DNA of 64,000 bases from Streptomyces monashensis (GTDB taxonomy: Bacteria; Actinomycetota; Actinomycetes; Streptomycetales; Streptomycetaceae). Of this stretch, positions 23,924 to 33,973 are shown piece by piece (the stretch's first letter is position 1; every line of letters begins with the position of its first letter). Under the pieces are notes generated by a model. That model had not been told where the DNA came from, did not search any database, and saw only the letters and a program-made list of their open reading frames with translations. The stretch covers positions 246,752 to 310,751 of the forward strand of contig NZ_MLYO01000018.1 of the NCBI RefSeq assembly GCF_001866665.1. Reading direction: 5' to 3'. Position numbers and translations under genes: made by a program.

Positions 23924-26841
23924 GACTGCCTTCCCAGGGCGACGAGTTCGGCGAGGTCGGCGTCGGACAGTTCGGTCAGGGCTGCCTCGCCGGAGCCGAC
24001 GACGGCGTCGGCGAGGGCGCGCTTGGCTTCGAGCAGCTTCGCCACCTTGTCCTCCACGGTTCCCTCCGCGAGGAGCTTGTGCACCTGGACGGGTTTGTCC
24101 TGGCCGATGCGGTAGGCGCGGTCGGTGGCCTGGTCCTCGACGGCCGGGTTCCACCAGCGGTCGTAGTGCACGACGTGAGTGGCGCGGGTGAGGTTGAGTC
24201 CGGTGCCCGCCGCCTTCAACGACAGCAGGAACACCGGCACTTCACCGCGCTGGAAGCGGTCCACCATCTCCTCGCGCCGCGCGACGGGGGTGGCACCGTG
24301 CAGGAAGAGAGCGGGGACGCCGCGCTCGGCGAGATGCTTCTCCAGCAGAGCCGCCATCTGTTTGTACTGCGTGAAGACCAGCACGGATTCGCCTTCGGCG
24401 GTGATGGTGTCGAGAAGTTCGTCGAGCAGGTCGAGCTTGCCGGAGCGACCCCGCAGGGGAGTGGACTGGCGCAGGCTGTGCTCTTTCAAATACTGGGCGG
24501 GGTGGTTGCAGATCTGCTTCAGCGCGGTGAGCAGCTTGAGTACCAGACCGCGTCGGGCGATGCCCTCCGACTCCGCGATCTTCGCCATGGTCTCGCGGAC
24601 CTGTGCCTCGTACAGGCTGGTCTGCTCGGCCGTCAGCGGGACGACGTGGTCGGTCTCGGTCTTGGGCGGCAGTTCGGGCGCGATGCCGGGGTCGGACTTC
24701 TTGCGGCGCAGCAGGAAGGGACGTACCAGACGGGACAGGAGCTCGGCTGCCTCGGGATCCTCGCCCGCCTCGATGGCGCGGGCATGCCGGTCACGGAAGG
24801 CGGCGAGTGTGCCGAGGAGCCCGGGGGTGGTCCAGTCGAGCAGTGCCCACAGTTCGGAGAGGTTGTTCTCTACGGGGGTGCCGGTGAGAGCGACGCGGGC
24901 GCGGGCGGGCAGGGCGCGCAGTTCGCGGGCGGTGACGGCGTAGGGGTTCTTGACGTGCTGGGCCTCGTCGGCGGCCACCAGCGACCAGGCTGTCTCGGCG
25001 AGCACTTCGCGGTCGCGGCGCAGCACCCCGTAGGTGACCAGGACGATCTCGTCGCCGGCCAGGTCCTTGAGGTGGCGGTCGCCGCCGTGGTAGCGGCGTA
25101 CGGGGGTGAGCGGTGCGAATCTGGCGGCTTCGCGCTGCCAGTTGCCGAGCAGCGAGGCCGGGCAGACGACAAGGGTGGGTCCCGCGGTGGCGGGGTCGCT
25201 CTGGCGGTGCAGGTGCAGAGCGAGCAAGGTGATGGTCTTGCCCAGGCCCATGTCGTCGGCGAGACAGCCGCCGAGGCCGAGTGCGCACATCTCGGCCAGC
25301 CAGGCCAGGCCCCGCTTCTGGTACTCGCGCAACGTGGCCTTGAGCGCGGCTGGCTGGGGCACGGGGGTGCGGGATTCGGGGTCGCGGATACGGGCGACCA
25401 GGTCGCCGAGCGCACCGACCGCCGCACAGGGGACCCGGTCACCGTCCCTCCCCCAGCCTCCGGCCGGGGGGACCCCCATCTCGCTTCGCTCGGCCTCGCC
25501 GGTCAGCGCGGCGCTCAACGCCTCCATGGGGGTGAGCGGTTCCATCCGGCGGCGCTTGGCGCGGGCCACCAGCTTCGGGTCGGCGACCACCCACTGGTCG
25601 CGAAGCCGGACGAGGGGACGGCGTGACTCCGCGAGGGCATCCATCTCGGCCTCGGTGAGCGGCTCGCCGCCGAGGGAGACCTGCCAGCGGAAGTCGAGGA
25701 GGGCCTCGGTGTCCAGCAGACCGCCCGCGGTGGAACCGGGGGCGGTGCGCTGCCCGATCTCCGCGGTCGCGGTGAGTGCCTTGACCAGTTCGCGCGGCCA
25801 GTGCACGTCGACACCGGCCGCGCGCAGCGCGTCCGTGGCGTCCCCGAGGAGGCCGAAGGCTTCGTCGTCGGTCAACCGGAGCTGATCGGGAGCGGCATCG
25901 TCGAGCAGCCTCCGCAGTGGGGGCCAGGAGCGGGCGCCGCGGCGCAGGGCGAGCAGCGTCTCGGTCTCGGCGCGCGGGCCGAGCAGCCGCTCCACCTCGG
26001 TCGGCTCGCTCCACAGCCGTGCGGCCTCGATGACGAGCGCCGGGTCCGACGCGGTGTGCAGTTGCAGGACGGCCCGGAACTGCCGTCGGCGTCCTTCGGG
26101 TACGTCGACGCGCAGGGAGACACTGACCTCGGAGGTAAGCGCCGCCTGGGTTTCCTCGGCCCACTCACGCAAGGTGGGCACGGCACGGACCTCGCGCCAG
26201 GCGTACGGCAGCGCTCCCATGGCGAGCGGCGCGGCCGGGGTACGGACCAGATCATCGGCGACCGCGTCGCAGAACTGGCGTACCAGCGCAGCCGGTTCGG
26301 CGATCCGCACCGGCGCAGAGCCTGGCTCGGGCAGGCAGTGGGCGTGTGGCGGGAAGGCGGCGGCCAGGGCGTCCAGCATCTGGCGCTGGGCGGCGGTGAA
26401 AGGGCCCGCCTGCCAGGTGTCGTAACCGGCGGGGGTGAGGGCCGGGTGGAGGCGGCCGTCGGCGAGCAGCCGCAGCGCGAAGCGAGTGGCGGCCTGCCAG
26501 GCGGCGCCGGAGGGATGCGTCGGCTCCGCATCGGCCAGGGCGGAGACAGCGACGGCGACAGGCAGCGCGTAACCCTCGACCCTGCGCCGCCTGACCGAGC
26601 GGCCGTGCGGCAGGACCAGCTCCACCGCCTCGGTCTCAAGGCCGGCGGGCGTCACACTGTCTCCGGCCGCCGCCCCGGTCGGCTTCCACAGCAGCAGCCG
26701 CCCGAGGCGGGCGGGCTCACCGGGCAGGAACACCGCCGCCCAGCCGGCGCCGAGCAGCTCCCTCACGAAGGCGGACGTCTCCTGCCGGGCCGGCGGCGGT
26801 GCGCCCCTCGTATTCGGCTCTCGTACGACGACTCGTGCCAC
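23920..26841 (-). CDS. SNF2-family DEAD/DEAH-like helicase (Rad54/HepA type)
   Basis: 973 aa from a GTG. The first about 500 residues are the actinobacterial SNF2 N-terminal region. The ATPase core follows, with Walker A DDMGLGKT near residue 525, motif II DEAQ (ADEAQHVKN) near 623, GTPVENNLSELWALLDW (motif III), a helicase-C domain with LVFTQYKQM and LSLKAAGTGLNLTRA, and the final DRAYRIGQ motif VI. SNF2 enzymes translocate on duplex DNA; this branch is linked to repair or restriction in bacteria without firm assignment. It overlaps the short SWIM-family gene by 4 bp. Confidence 0.92.
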   Translation of the reverse strand: MARVVVREPNTRGAPPPARQETSAFVRELLGAGWAAVFLPGEPARLGRLLLWKPTGAAAGDSVTPAGLETEAVELVLPHGRSVRRRRVEGYALPVAVAVSALADAEPTHPSGAAWQAATRFALRLLADGRLHPALTPAGYDTWQAGPFTAAQRQMLDALAAAFPPHAHCLPEPGSAPVRIAEPAALVRQFCDAVADDLVRTPAAPLAMGALPYAWREVRAVPTLREWAEETQAALTSEVSVSLRVDVPEGRRRQFRAVLQLHTASDPALVIEAARLWSEPTEVERLLGPRAETETLLALRRGARSWPPLRRLLDDAAPDQLRLTDDEAFGLLGDATDALRAAGVDVHWPRELVKALTATAEIGQRTAPGSTAGGLLDTEALLDFRWQVSLGGEPLTEAEMDALAESRRPLVRLRDQWVVADPKLVARAKRRRMEPLTPMEALSAALTGEAERSEMGVPPAGGWGRDGDRVPCAAVGALGDLVARIRDPESRTPVPQPAALKATLREYQKRGLAWLAEMCALGLGGCLADDMGLGKTITLLALHLHRQSDPATAGPTLVVCPASLLGNWQREAARFAPLTPVRRYHGGDRHLKDLAGDEIVLVTYGVLRRDREVLAETAWSLVAADEAQHVKNPYAVTARELRALPARARVALTGTPVENNLSELWALLDWTTPGLLGTLAAFRDRHARAIEAGEDPEAAELLSRLVRPFLLRRKKSDPGIAPELPPKTETDHVVPLTAEQTSLYEAQVRETMAKIAESEGIARRGLVLKLLTALKQICNHPAQYLKEHSLRQSTPLRGRSGKLDLLDELLDTITAEGESVLVFTQYKQMAALLEKHLAERGVPALFLHGATPVARREEMVDRFQRGEVPVFLLSLKAAGTGLNLTRATHVVHYDRWWNPAVEDQATDRAYRIGQDKPVQVHKLLAEGTVEDKVAKLLEAKRALADAVVGSGEAALTELSDADLAELVALGRQS

Positions 26842-27024
26842 TCTCTTCCGCCCTGTCGCTTGCCGGACCCTCCCCTGGGCCGCTCACTACCGAACCCCAC
26901 CAGGCAACGTCACACGCGGGCAACCAGGGGCCTTGCCTTGACTGCCGGCGACGGCGCCACGACGGATGCGCCGCCGCTGAATACACCGGTCCTCAACCGT
27001 ACGGTGCGGCGCCAGGGTGCGGCC

Positions 27025-27260
27025 ATGAGCACCTGGGACCCAGCCGTGCCGGAGGCGTTGGCCGAAGAGGCCACCGTCGCCGCCTACGGCGAGGATGAGC
27101 AACTCACCGGCTTTTTCACGATGATCGAGGAGAGCCTTGCCATGCCGTTCACCACGACCGTTCTCGGCGTCGAGGTGAGCGTGGTCGGTGTCGATCTGGC
27201 CGAGGACGGGCGCGTGGCCGCACGCTGCGCCCGAGGGGCGGTCCGACAGTACACGGACGA
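27025..27260 (+). pseudogene. Truncated N-terminal stub of a small actinobacterial (calcium-binding-annotated) protein
   Basis: The frame from ATG 27025 begins MSTWDPAVPEALAEEATVAA and continues to about VEVSVVGVDLAEDGR and the ARCARG strand. This matches the first about 70 residues of a conserved streptomycete protein often labelled calcium-binding. After position about 27260 similarity stops and the frame runs into unrelated sequence to 27438. A deletion has joined it to an antitoxin tail. Confidence 0.6.
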
Positions 27261-27263
27261 GCA

Positions 27264-27350
27264 GGGGCCTTCAGCGAGGAAGAGCTGGCCGAGGCGCGGG
27301 CGCGGATCTTCGGTACGACGTCGGCCGCCGGCGGTGCGAGCGCCGGGTGA
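27264..27350 (+). pseudogene. C-terminal stub of a VapB-like antitoxin
   Basis: In a frame shifted relative to the upstream stub, FSEEELAEARARIFGTTSAA leads to a TGA at 27348-27350 that overlaps a GTG by 2-3 bp. The acidic helical tail followed by an overlapping PIN-toxin start is the standard end of a VapB-type antitoxin. No DNA-binding part remains. Confidence 0.5.
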
Positions 27351-27487
27351 GCGGGCACATCGGAACCGTCGTCCTGGACAGCGAGGGGCTGTCGGCCTGG
27401 GTGGCGCAGGACCGGAAGGTTCTGGCGATGTCGCATGACCGCGTTCGGCGTCAAAGCTCCTCAGGGGCTGCGCCGGTCGCCCTGTAG
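27347..27487 (+). pseudogene. N-terminal stub of a PIN-domain (VapC-like) toxin
   Basis: From GTG 27347 the frame reads VSGHIGTVVLDSEGLSAWVA, the first strand and helix of a PIN nuclease with the first conserved acidic residue (LDSE). Similarity ends after about 28 residues, and the frame closes at 27485-27487 without the other acidic residues, so no nuclease is possible. The tRNA-Ser gene lies about 140 bp further on. Confidence 0.65.
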
Positions 27488-27570
27488 GACCTGAGCGTGC
27501 GCCCCTTCTGTTTGAGGATGTGTCCTAAATGTCGCCTATAAATGCAACCGAAACTGCAACCAGGGCATGC

Positions 27571-27607
27571 CGAAGAGCCGGACCGCAATGAGCGGTCCGG
27601 CTCTTCG
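27571..27607 (-). terminator. Terminator of tRNA-Ser(GGA)
   Basis: A perfect 16-bp stem (CGAAGAGCCGGACCGC with its complement) closes a 5-nt loop, 21 bp past the tRNA 3' end. Confidence 0.85.
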
Positions 27608-27628
27608 TTTCGCCTGTTCAGGCGGCTG

Positions 27629-27713
27629 CGGAGGATACGAGATTCGAACTCGTGAGGGGTTGCCCCCAACACGCTTTCCAAGCGTGCGCCCTAGGCCTCT
27701 AGGCGAATCCTCC
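27629..27713 (-). tRNA. tRNA-Ser(GGA)
   Basis: An 85-nt class II tRNA with acceptor GGAGGAT/ATCCTCC and discriminator G. The anticodon arm CACGC-TTGGAAA-GCGTG gives GGA (codons UCC/UCU), with a long variable arm. No encoded CCA. It borders the gene-stub region and might have been an integration target, but no second 3'-end copy is seen. Confidence 0.95.
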
Positions 27714-27792
27714 GCCGGAAACATTACATGACCGAGGGGAGTGCTCGCGAACCCGTTCTCGCAGGCCCGGATCGGGACCGACCCCGGCCGGT

Positions 27793-27828
27793 GATCGGGT
27801 ACTGAACGCGGTCCGCGATCGGGTACTG
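27793..27828 (+). promoter_or_regulatory. Repeated 12-mer in ffs promoter region
   Basis: GATCGGGTACTG occurs exactly at 27793-27804 and 27817-27828, 24 bp apart. The second copy places TACTGT as a -10-like hexamer about 7 nt before the presumed SRP RNA 5' end. Duplicated core promoter elements are one explanation. Confidence 0.5.
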
Positions 27829-27830
27829 TG

Positions 27831-27926
27831 GGGTCCAGCCCCTCACGTGGCGCTATCTGACTGAACTCCCCCAGGGCCGGAAGGCAGCAAGGGTAGGTCG
27901 GCTCTGGCGGGTGCGTGGGGGGCCCT
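27831..27926 (+). ncRNA. ffs: Signal recognition particle RNA (4.5S type)
   Basis: The apical domain is diagnostic: CAGGGCCGGAAGGCAGCAAG with the GGAA tetraloop and the AGCA symmetric loop that bind Ffh. Flanking sequences GGGTCCAGCCCCTCACG and CGTGGGGGGCCC pair to close the hairpin. The size of about 95-100 nt is typical of actinobacteria. It lies just upstream of dnaX, the usual streptomycete position. Ends are approximate. Confidence 0.92.
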
Positions 27927-27955
27927 TGTTTTCCCGGGTTGTCAGTGGGCGCCTA

Positions 27956-27961
27956 TAACCT
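27956..27961 (+). promoter_or_regulatory. Candidate -10 of dnaX (leaderless)
   Basis: TAACCT (inside TATAACCT) is followed by exactly 7 nt and the GTG at 27969. There is no Shine-Dalgarno, consistent with a leaderless message. Read-through from ffs remains possible. Confidence 0.4.
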
Positions 27962-27968
27962 CGTATGC

Positions 27969-30269
27969 GTGTCGTCTCTCGCGCTGTACCGCCGCTATCG
28001 CCCGGAGACCTTTGCCGAGGTCATCGGGCAGGAGCATGTCACCGACCCGTTGCAGCAGGCGCTGCGGAACAACCGGGTCAATCACGCGTACCTGTTCAGC
28101 GGGCCGCGCGGTTGTGGCAAGACGACCAGCGCGCGCATCCTCGCCCGCTGCCTGAACTGCGAGCAGGGCCCCACCCCCACCCCGTGCGGTGCGTGCCAGT
28201 CGTGCCGTGACCTCGCACGCAACGGCCCGGGCTCCATCGACGTCATCGAGATCGACGCCGCGTCCCACGGCGGTGTGGACGACGCCCGTGAGCTGCGGGA
28301 AAAGGCCTTCTTCGGGCCCGCCGGCAGTCGGTACAAGATCTACATCATCGACGAGGCCCACATGGTCACGTCGGCGGGCTTCAACGCGCTGCTGAAGGTC
28401 GTCGAGGAGCCGCCGGAGCACCTCAAGTTCATCTTCGCCACGACCGAGCCCGAGAAGGTCATCGGGACGATTCGGTCGCGTACGCACCACTACCCCTTCC
28501 GGCTCGTGCCGCCCGGCACGCTGCGGGACTACCTCGGCGAGGTGTGCGGGCGGGAGGACATCCCGGTCGAGGAGGGCGTGCTGCCGCTGGTCGTGCGCGC
28601 CGGCGCCGGGTCCGTGCGTGACTCCATGTCCGTCATGGACCAGCTCCTCGCCGGTGCGGGAGAGCAGGGTGTGACGTATGCCATGGCCACCTCCCTCCTC
28701 GGCTACACCGACGGCTCGCTGCTCGACTCCGTCGTCGAGGCCTTCGCCACCGGGGACGGGGCAGCGGCCTTCGAGGTCGTCGACCGCGTCATCGAGGGCG
28801 GCAACGACCCGCGCCGCTTCGTCGCGGACCTGCTGGAGCGGCTGCGGGACCTTGTGATCCTCGCCGCCGTTCCGGACGCGGTGGACAAGGGGCTCTTCGA
28901 CGCCCCGGTCGACGTCCTGGAGCGGATGCAGGCCCAGGCCTCCACGTTCGGCGCCGCCGAGCTGAGCCGCGCCGCCGACCTGGTCAACGAAGGCCTGACC
29001 GAGATGCGCGGCGCCACCTCGCCCCGCCTCCAGCTGGAGCTGATCTGCGCGCGCGTGCTGCTCCCCGCCGCCTACGGCGACGAGCGCTCGGTGATGGCCC
29101 GCCTCGACCGCCTCGAACGCGGCGTCAACTTCTCGGGCGGTGCCGGCGCGCCCGCCATGGGGTACGTCCCCGGCCCCGAGGCCCACGGCCAGGGCGGCGG
29201 TGCGCCGGTCGCGCCTGTCGCGCCGACGCCGCCGGTCCCGCCGGGCGGCGGTCCCGCCGCGGCCCGTGCCGCCGTCCGCGCGCCGGGCGCTCCGGCAGCA
29301 CCGGCGTCCGCCCCCGCCGCTCCGCAGCCCGCACCGGCCCCGGAGCCCGCACCGGCCCCGGAGCCCGCACCGGCCCCGGAGCCCGCCCCCGCGCCGGCCC
29401 CCGAGCCCGCCGCCGCCCAGGCACCGGCGCAGCCCCCGGCCTCCTCCGCTCCTGCGGTCGGCGCCTGGCCCACGGCCTCCCCGGCCGGTGGCGGACGGCG
29501 CCCCGGTGGCTGGCCCACAGCCGCCCCGGCAGGCGGCCAGGGGCAGCAGGCCCAGGCCCCCGGCCGTGCGCCCGCGCAGCCGCAGCACCAGGCAGCCCCG
29601 TCCCCGGCCCCCGCGCCGACGGCCACGGCAGCACCGGCCCCCGCACCCGCCGCGGCCCCGGCACCGGCCGGCGGCCTCGACCCCCGCGTCCTGTGGCCGA
29701 ACATCCTGGAGGCCGTCAAGAACCGCCGCCGCTTCACCTGGATCCTGCTCAGCCAGAACGCCCAGGTGGTCGGTTTCGACGGCACGACGCTCCAGCTCGG
29801 CTTCGTCAACGCGGGCGCGCGGGACAACTTCTCCGGCAGCGGCAGCGAGGACGTGCTGCGGCAGGCGCTGGCCGAGCAGTTCAACGTGCAGTGGAAGATC
29901 GACGCGGTCGTCGACCCCTCCGGCGGCTCCGCGCCCCCGGCCCCGGCCGGCGTCGGCGGAGGCGGAAGCGGTGGCTACGGCAGCGCCCCCGCCGGCGGTG
30001 GCTACGGCGCCCCGGCCGCACCCCGCCCCGCGGCGTCCCAGCCCGCCTCGCAGGCCCCCGCGTCCCCGCAGTCCGGCCCCGCGGTCGCTCCGGCGGCACC
30101 CGCCCCCGCCTCGCGGCCCACGCCCGCCCCCGAGCCGCCCCCCGTCGCACCCGAGGACGACATCCCGGAGGACGACGACCCCGACCTGGACGAGTCGGCT
30201 CTCTCCGGCCACGAACTGATCGTGCGGGAGCTGGGGGCGACGGTGGTGGAGGAGTTCTCGAACGAGTAG
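27969..30269 (+). CDS. dnaX: DNA polymerase III subunits gamma/tau
   Basis: 766 aa from GTG 27969 ([20 protein letters not shown]). Clamp-loader ATPase: Walker A GPRGCGKT at 45-52, four-cysteine zinc module within residues 61-79 (C61, C64, C73, C76 or C79), DEAH at 128-131 and a sensor-1 SRT motif. It drives loading of the beta clamp and bridges the polymerase cores. Residues about 400-575 are a Pro/Ala/Glu/Gln-rich linker with exact 18-bp repeats, then a C-terminal domain ([20 protein letters not shown]) found in actinobacterial DnaX, and an acidic tail. I see no programmed-frameshift site, so a single product is expected. Confidence 0.95.
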   Translation: MSSLALYRRYRPETFAEVIGQEHVTDPLQQALRNNRVNHAYLFSGPRGCGKTTSARILARCLNCEQGPTPTPCGACQSCRDLARNGPGSIDVIEIDAASHGGVDDARELREKAFFGPAGSRYKIYIIDEAHMVTSAGFNALLKVVEEPPEHLKFIFATTEPEKVIGTIRSRTHHYPFRLVPPGTLRDYLGEVCGREDIPVEEGVLPLVVRAGAGSVRDSMSVMDQLLAGAGEQGVTYAMATSLLGYTDGSLLDSVVEAFATGDGAAAFEVVDRVIEGGNDPRRFVADLLERLRDLVILAAVPDAVDKGLFDAPVDVLERMQAQASTFGAAELSRAADLVNEGLTEMRGATSPRLQLELICARVLLPAAYGDERSVMARLDRLERGVNFSGGAGAPAMGYVPGPEAHGQGGGAPVAPVAPTPPVPPGGGPAAARAAVRAPGAPAAPASAPAAPQPAPAPEPAPAPEPAPAPEPAPAPAPEPAAAQAPAQPPASSAPAVGAWPTASPAGGGRRPGGWPTAAPAGGQGQQAQAPGRAPAQPQHQAAPSPAPAPTATAAPAPAPAAAPAPAGGLDPRVLWPNILEAVKNRRRFTWILLSQNAQVVGFDGTTLQLGFVNAGARDNFSGSGSEDVLRQALAEQFNVQWKIDAVVDPSGGSAPPAPAGVGGGGSGGYGSAPAGGGYGAPAAPRPAASQPASQAPASPQSGPAVAPAAPAPASRPTPAPEPPPVAPEDDIPEDDDPDLDESALSGHELIVRELGATVVEEFSNE
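29331..29384 (+). repeat. Three exact 18-bp repeats in dnaX linker
   Basis: GCACCGGCCCCGGAGCCC occurs three times head to tail, encoding APAPEP units in the flexible linker between the ATPase and C-terminal domains. It continues as diverged copies. Copy number may vary between strains. Confidence 0.85.
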
Positions 30270-30399
30270 CCAGGCGGCCGGCTCACGCGCGTACCTCGTC
30301 CGAGCGGCGGGTCTCCGGGGTCGTCCACGGGGTCTCTTCCGGGCTTCTTTGGAGGAAACTCCAGCAAACCCGGCCCCCGGTCTTCGGCAACCTTGCCAT

Positions 30400-30405
30400 T
30401 AGGCT
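30400..30405 (+). promoter_or_regulatory. -10 of purD (leaderless)
   Basis: TAGGCT, a strong streptomycete -10, is followed by 7 nt and the GTG start at 30413. No ribosome site is present, so transcription probably begins at or beside the start codon. Confidence 0.55.
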
Positions 30406-30412
30406 GACCCCC

Positions 30413-31681
<1,269 letters not shown>

Positions 31682-31724
31682 CCTGGTCGGCCGTCCGACC
31701 TGTTCTCCCGCAGGACCGCACCCG

Positions 31725-31749
31725 GGCCCCGGATCCACGATCCGGGGCC
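31725..31749 (+). terminator. Terminator of purD
   Basis: GGCCCCGGATC and GATCCGGGGCC pair perfectly around CAC, followed by TGATCTTTGCT. It lies 44 bp after the purD stop. Confidence 0.8.
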
Positions 31750-31968
31750 TGATCTTTGCTGTCTGTCACCCACCTCTGACCAAAGCCATTCCATCGAGTG
31801 AGCAATCGTCTATACGGCTGACGGGGGCCGGGGCCCCAACTAGGGTGCCGCGCAAGCGTTCCGGCACTTGGCCCACCGGCATTGCGATGTCAGTGGTGGG
31901 TGCCACAGTGGGGGAGTGAGCACCACCAGGCAAGCACGGCAACGGCAGCGAGGGGGTGAGGTCGGCAC

Positions 31969-33726
31969 GTGAGCGGAATCGGTGTTGTGGAAGTGGGCGC
32001 GCAGGCCGCGCGTTCCCGGGCCCTGGCCGTCCTGCGGGTCCGGGGCCGGGCGGTGGCCGCGGCCCTCCTGCCGGCGGGCGCCGCGGTGATCCTGCTGACC
32101 GGCGGCTCCACGGGCCACCTGGTCGGCCCTGGCTGGGACGCGGCCCGGATGGCGGTGAGCGCGCTCGCCCTGCTGGTGCTGGTGGCCGCCGCCGGCATCG
32201 CCCTGGTCGTGGCCCGCGCCCGCCCCGCCATGACGCCCACGGTGGCGATCCCGGAGGAGTCCGCCCCGGATCTGTACCGGCTGGTGCGTGACCTCGCCGA
32301 CCGGCTCGACGTGCCGGCGCCCTCGGCGGTCGCCCTCACCCCGGACTGCGACAGCTGGCTGGAGGACCGCACGCACGCGGCGCACGGCCCACCTGCCCGC
32401 TCCGCGCCCGACGAGATAACGGGACCCCCCGGCTCCCCGCCCCCGCGCCGTACGCCGGTCGCACCGGTCCTCGTGATCGGCTCCCCGTTCCTGTGGTGGA
32501 TGCGCGTCGGCGAGCTGCGCGCGGTCCTCGCCCCGGTCGTCGCCGGTACGGGCCCTTCGGCGCACCCCGACATAGCGGCCGCCCGCCGCTTCGTACGCGG
32601 GCTGGACGCGGCGCTCGCGGTCGCCTCGGCGCCCGGTCGCGGCGCGCTGGCCCGGCCGGCGTGCGCGGCGCTCGGCTGGGTGGCCCGGCTGCTGCTGAGC
32701 GGCTGCCGGGAGCACGCGACGCAGATGGAGCGCGGGGTCGCGGCAGCCGCGGCCGAGCGTGCCCAGGCGGTCGACTACGGCCTCAGGATCGTCGCCCAGG
32801 AGCAGGTCGGCCTCGCCTACGCGGGCTGGGACCGGCTGCTGACCCGGGTCGCGCTGCCTGCCTGGCGCATGGGCCGCTGGCCCGCCCGGCTGGACGCGGG
32901 CGTGGTCGCGGCGCTCACCGAGCTGTCCCGGCGCGACCGGCTGGCCGAGGGCTTCGCCTCCCGGCTCGGCGAGCGCCCCGCCTGCGACCTGCTGGAGGAG
33001 CCCGGCACGGTGGACGAGGCCGCCTCGCTGCTCGCCGCCCGCCTCTTCCACGGCGGCCCCGCCGAGCCCGGCCCCGACTGGGCGCCGGTGGACTGGCAGG
33101 CGTATCCGGAGGAGGTCGTGGACCGCACCTGGCGCGCCGAGGCGGCCCGGCTGCACCGCGTCCTGGACGCGCTCGGCGTGCGCCCCTCGGCCGGCCCCAC
33201 GGGCCCCGGCGGCCCGACCCTGGCCCGGGTGCTGGACCACCTCACCGAGCCCGCCGACGCGCTGCCCCACCGGGCCGCCTCCCGCACCGCCGGCGAGCCT
33301 CCGGAGGCCGACGACGCCGAGGCCGGCACGGAGCGCAGCGCCGCCCTCGCCGCCCGGCTGAGCGCCGAGCTGGCCCGGGAGGAGGCCGTCGCGCCGAGCG
33401 GGGCGAGCCCCGCGGGCGGCAGCCCGGAGAGCGCGCTGTGGGACGACGGCGCCCTTCCGCTCTTCCCGCTCCAACCCCCGCGCAGCGGCCGCGACCTCCT
33501 CGCCGACCACGTCACGGCGATGGTGTGCTGCGCGGCCGTCGACAACGCCGGCGCGGCCCCGGCCCTGGACTGGCTGGACGGCCCCTCCCTGCTGCTGGAC
33601 GGCGAGCGGGCTTCCGACCTGACGCCCAAGGTGCTCAGCCTCATCGAGGAGGGGGACCCGGGCCCGCTGCGCGACTGGCTGGCCGCGACCGGAATACGTC
33701 CGGAAAAGCCCGTACGGCTCGTCTGA
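31969..33726 (+). CDS. Membrane protein with degenerate M48-peptidase-like region
   Basis: 585 aa from GTG 31969 with GAGG upstream. Two hydrophobic helices (about residues 25-50 and 60-85) precede a segment laid out like M48/HtpX proteases: a substrate-strand (LDVPAPSAVALTPDCDSWLE), then PVLVIGSPFLWWMRVGELRAVLAPVVAGT, where active members carry HELGH after ELRAVLA. Here that motif reads PVVAG, so zinc catalysis is not possible. The remaining 400 residues are Ala/Arg-rich and helical, with no family recognised. It is probably a non-catalytic membrane scaffold conserved between purD and purC in streptomycetes. Confidence 0.75.
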   Translation: MSGIGVVEVGAQAARSRALAVLRVRGRAVAAALLPAGAAVILLTGGSTGHLVGPGWDAARMAVSALALLVLVAAAGIALVVARARPAMTPTVAIPEESAPDLYRLVRDLADRLDVPAPSAVALTPDCDSWLEDRTHAAHGPPARSAPDEITGPPGSPPPRRTPVAPVLVIGSPFLWWMRVGELRAVLAPVVAGTGPSAHPDIAAARRFVRGLDAALAVASAPGRGALARPACAALGWVARLLLSGCREHATQMERGVAAAAAERAQAVDYGLRIVAQEQVGLAYAGWDRLLTRVALPAWRMGRWPARLDAGVVAALTELSRRDRLAEGFASRLGERPACDLLEEPGTVDEAASLLAARLFHGGPAEPGPDWAPVDWQAYPEEVVDRTWRAEAARLHRVLDALGVRPSAGPTGPGGPTLARVLDHLTEPADALPHRAASRTAGEPPEADDAEAGTERSAALAARLSAELAREEAVAPSGASPAGGSPESALWDDGALPLFPLQPPRSGRDLLADHVTAMVCCAAVDNAGAAPALDWLDGPSLLLDGERASDLTPKVLSLIEEGDPGPLRDWLAATGIRPEKPVRLV

Positions 33727-33870
33727 CGGACCTCGTTCCACAGGCGTCCAATGGGAGCCCTGACTTCCACTTCAGGTCAATTCGCGACGACCGGTGACCG
33801 AGCGCGTGCGTTATGTGATGTGCTGGGAGCGACCACGCACCTGGCAAAGGCGTGCGACATACGACAGCAC

Positions 33871-33946
33871 GGCCGAGCACAGCGAGCTCCACCGAGCACT
33901 GCCGAGCACACCGAGCACAGCGAGCACCACCGAGACAGGGCCGACA
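33871..33946. repeat. Irregular CCGAGCAC repeats
   Basis: The core GAGCAC recurs at least five times at irregular 9-18 bp spacing just upstream of the 33974 gene. The unequal units and lack of conserved spacers exclude a CRISPR. They may be a decayed minisatellite or regulator-binding half-sites. Confidence 0.5.
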
Positions 33947-33973
33947 CGGGGGACCTGAGGGAGGGGAGCGATC

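Noticed and set aside
27490..27570. Attachment-site scar beside tRNA-Ser(GGA)
   Set aside because: No duplicated tRNA 3' end and no integrase gene or remnant can be found in the window.
33871..33946. CRISPR-like repeats
   Set aside because: Units are short and irregular, without constant spacers or cas genes.
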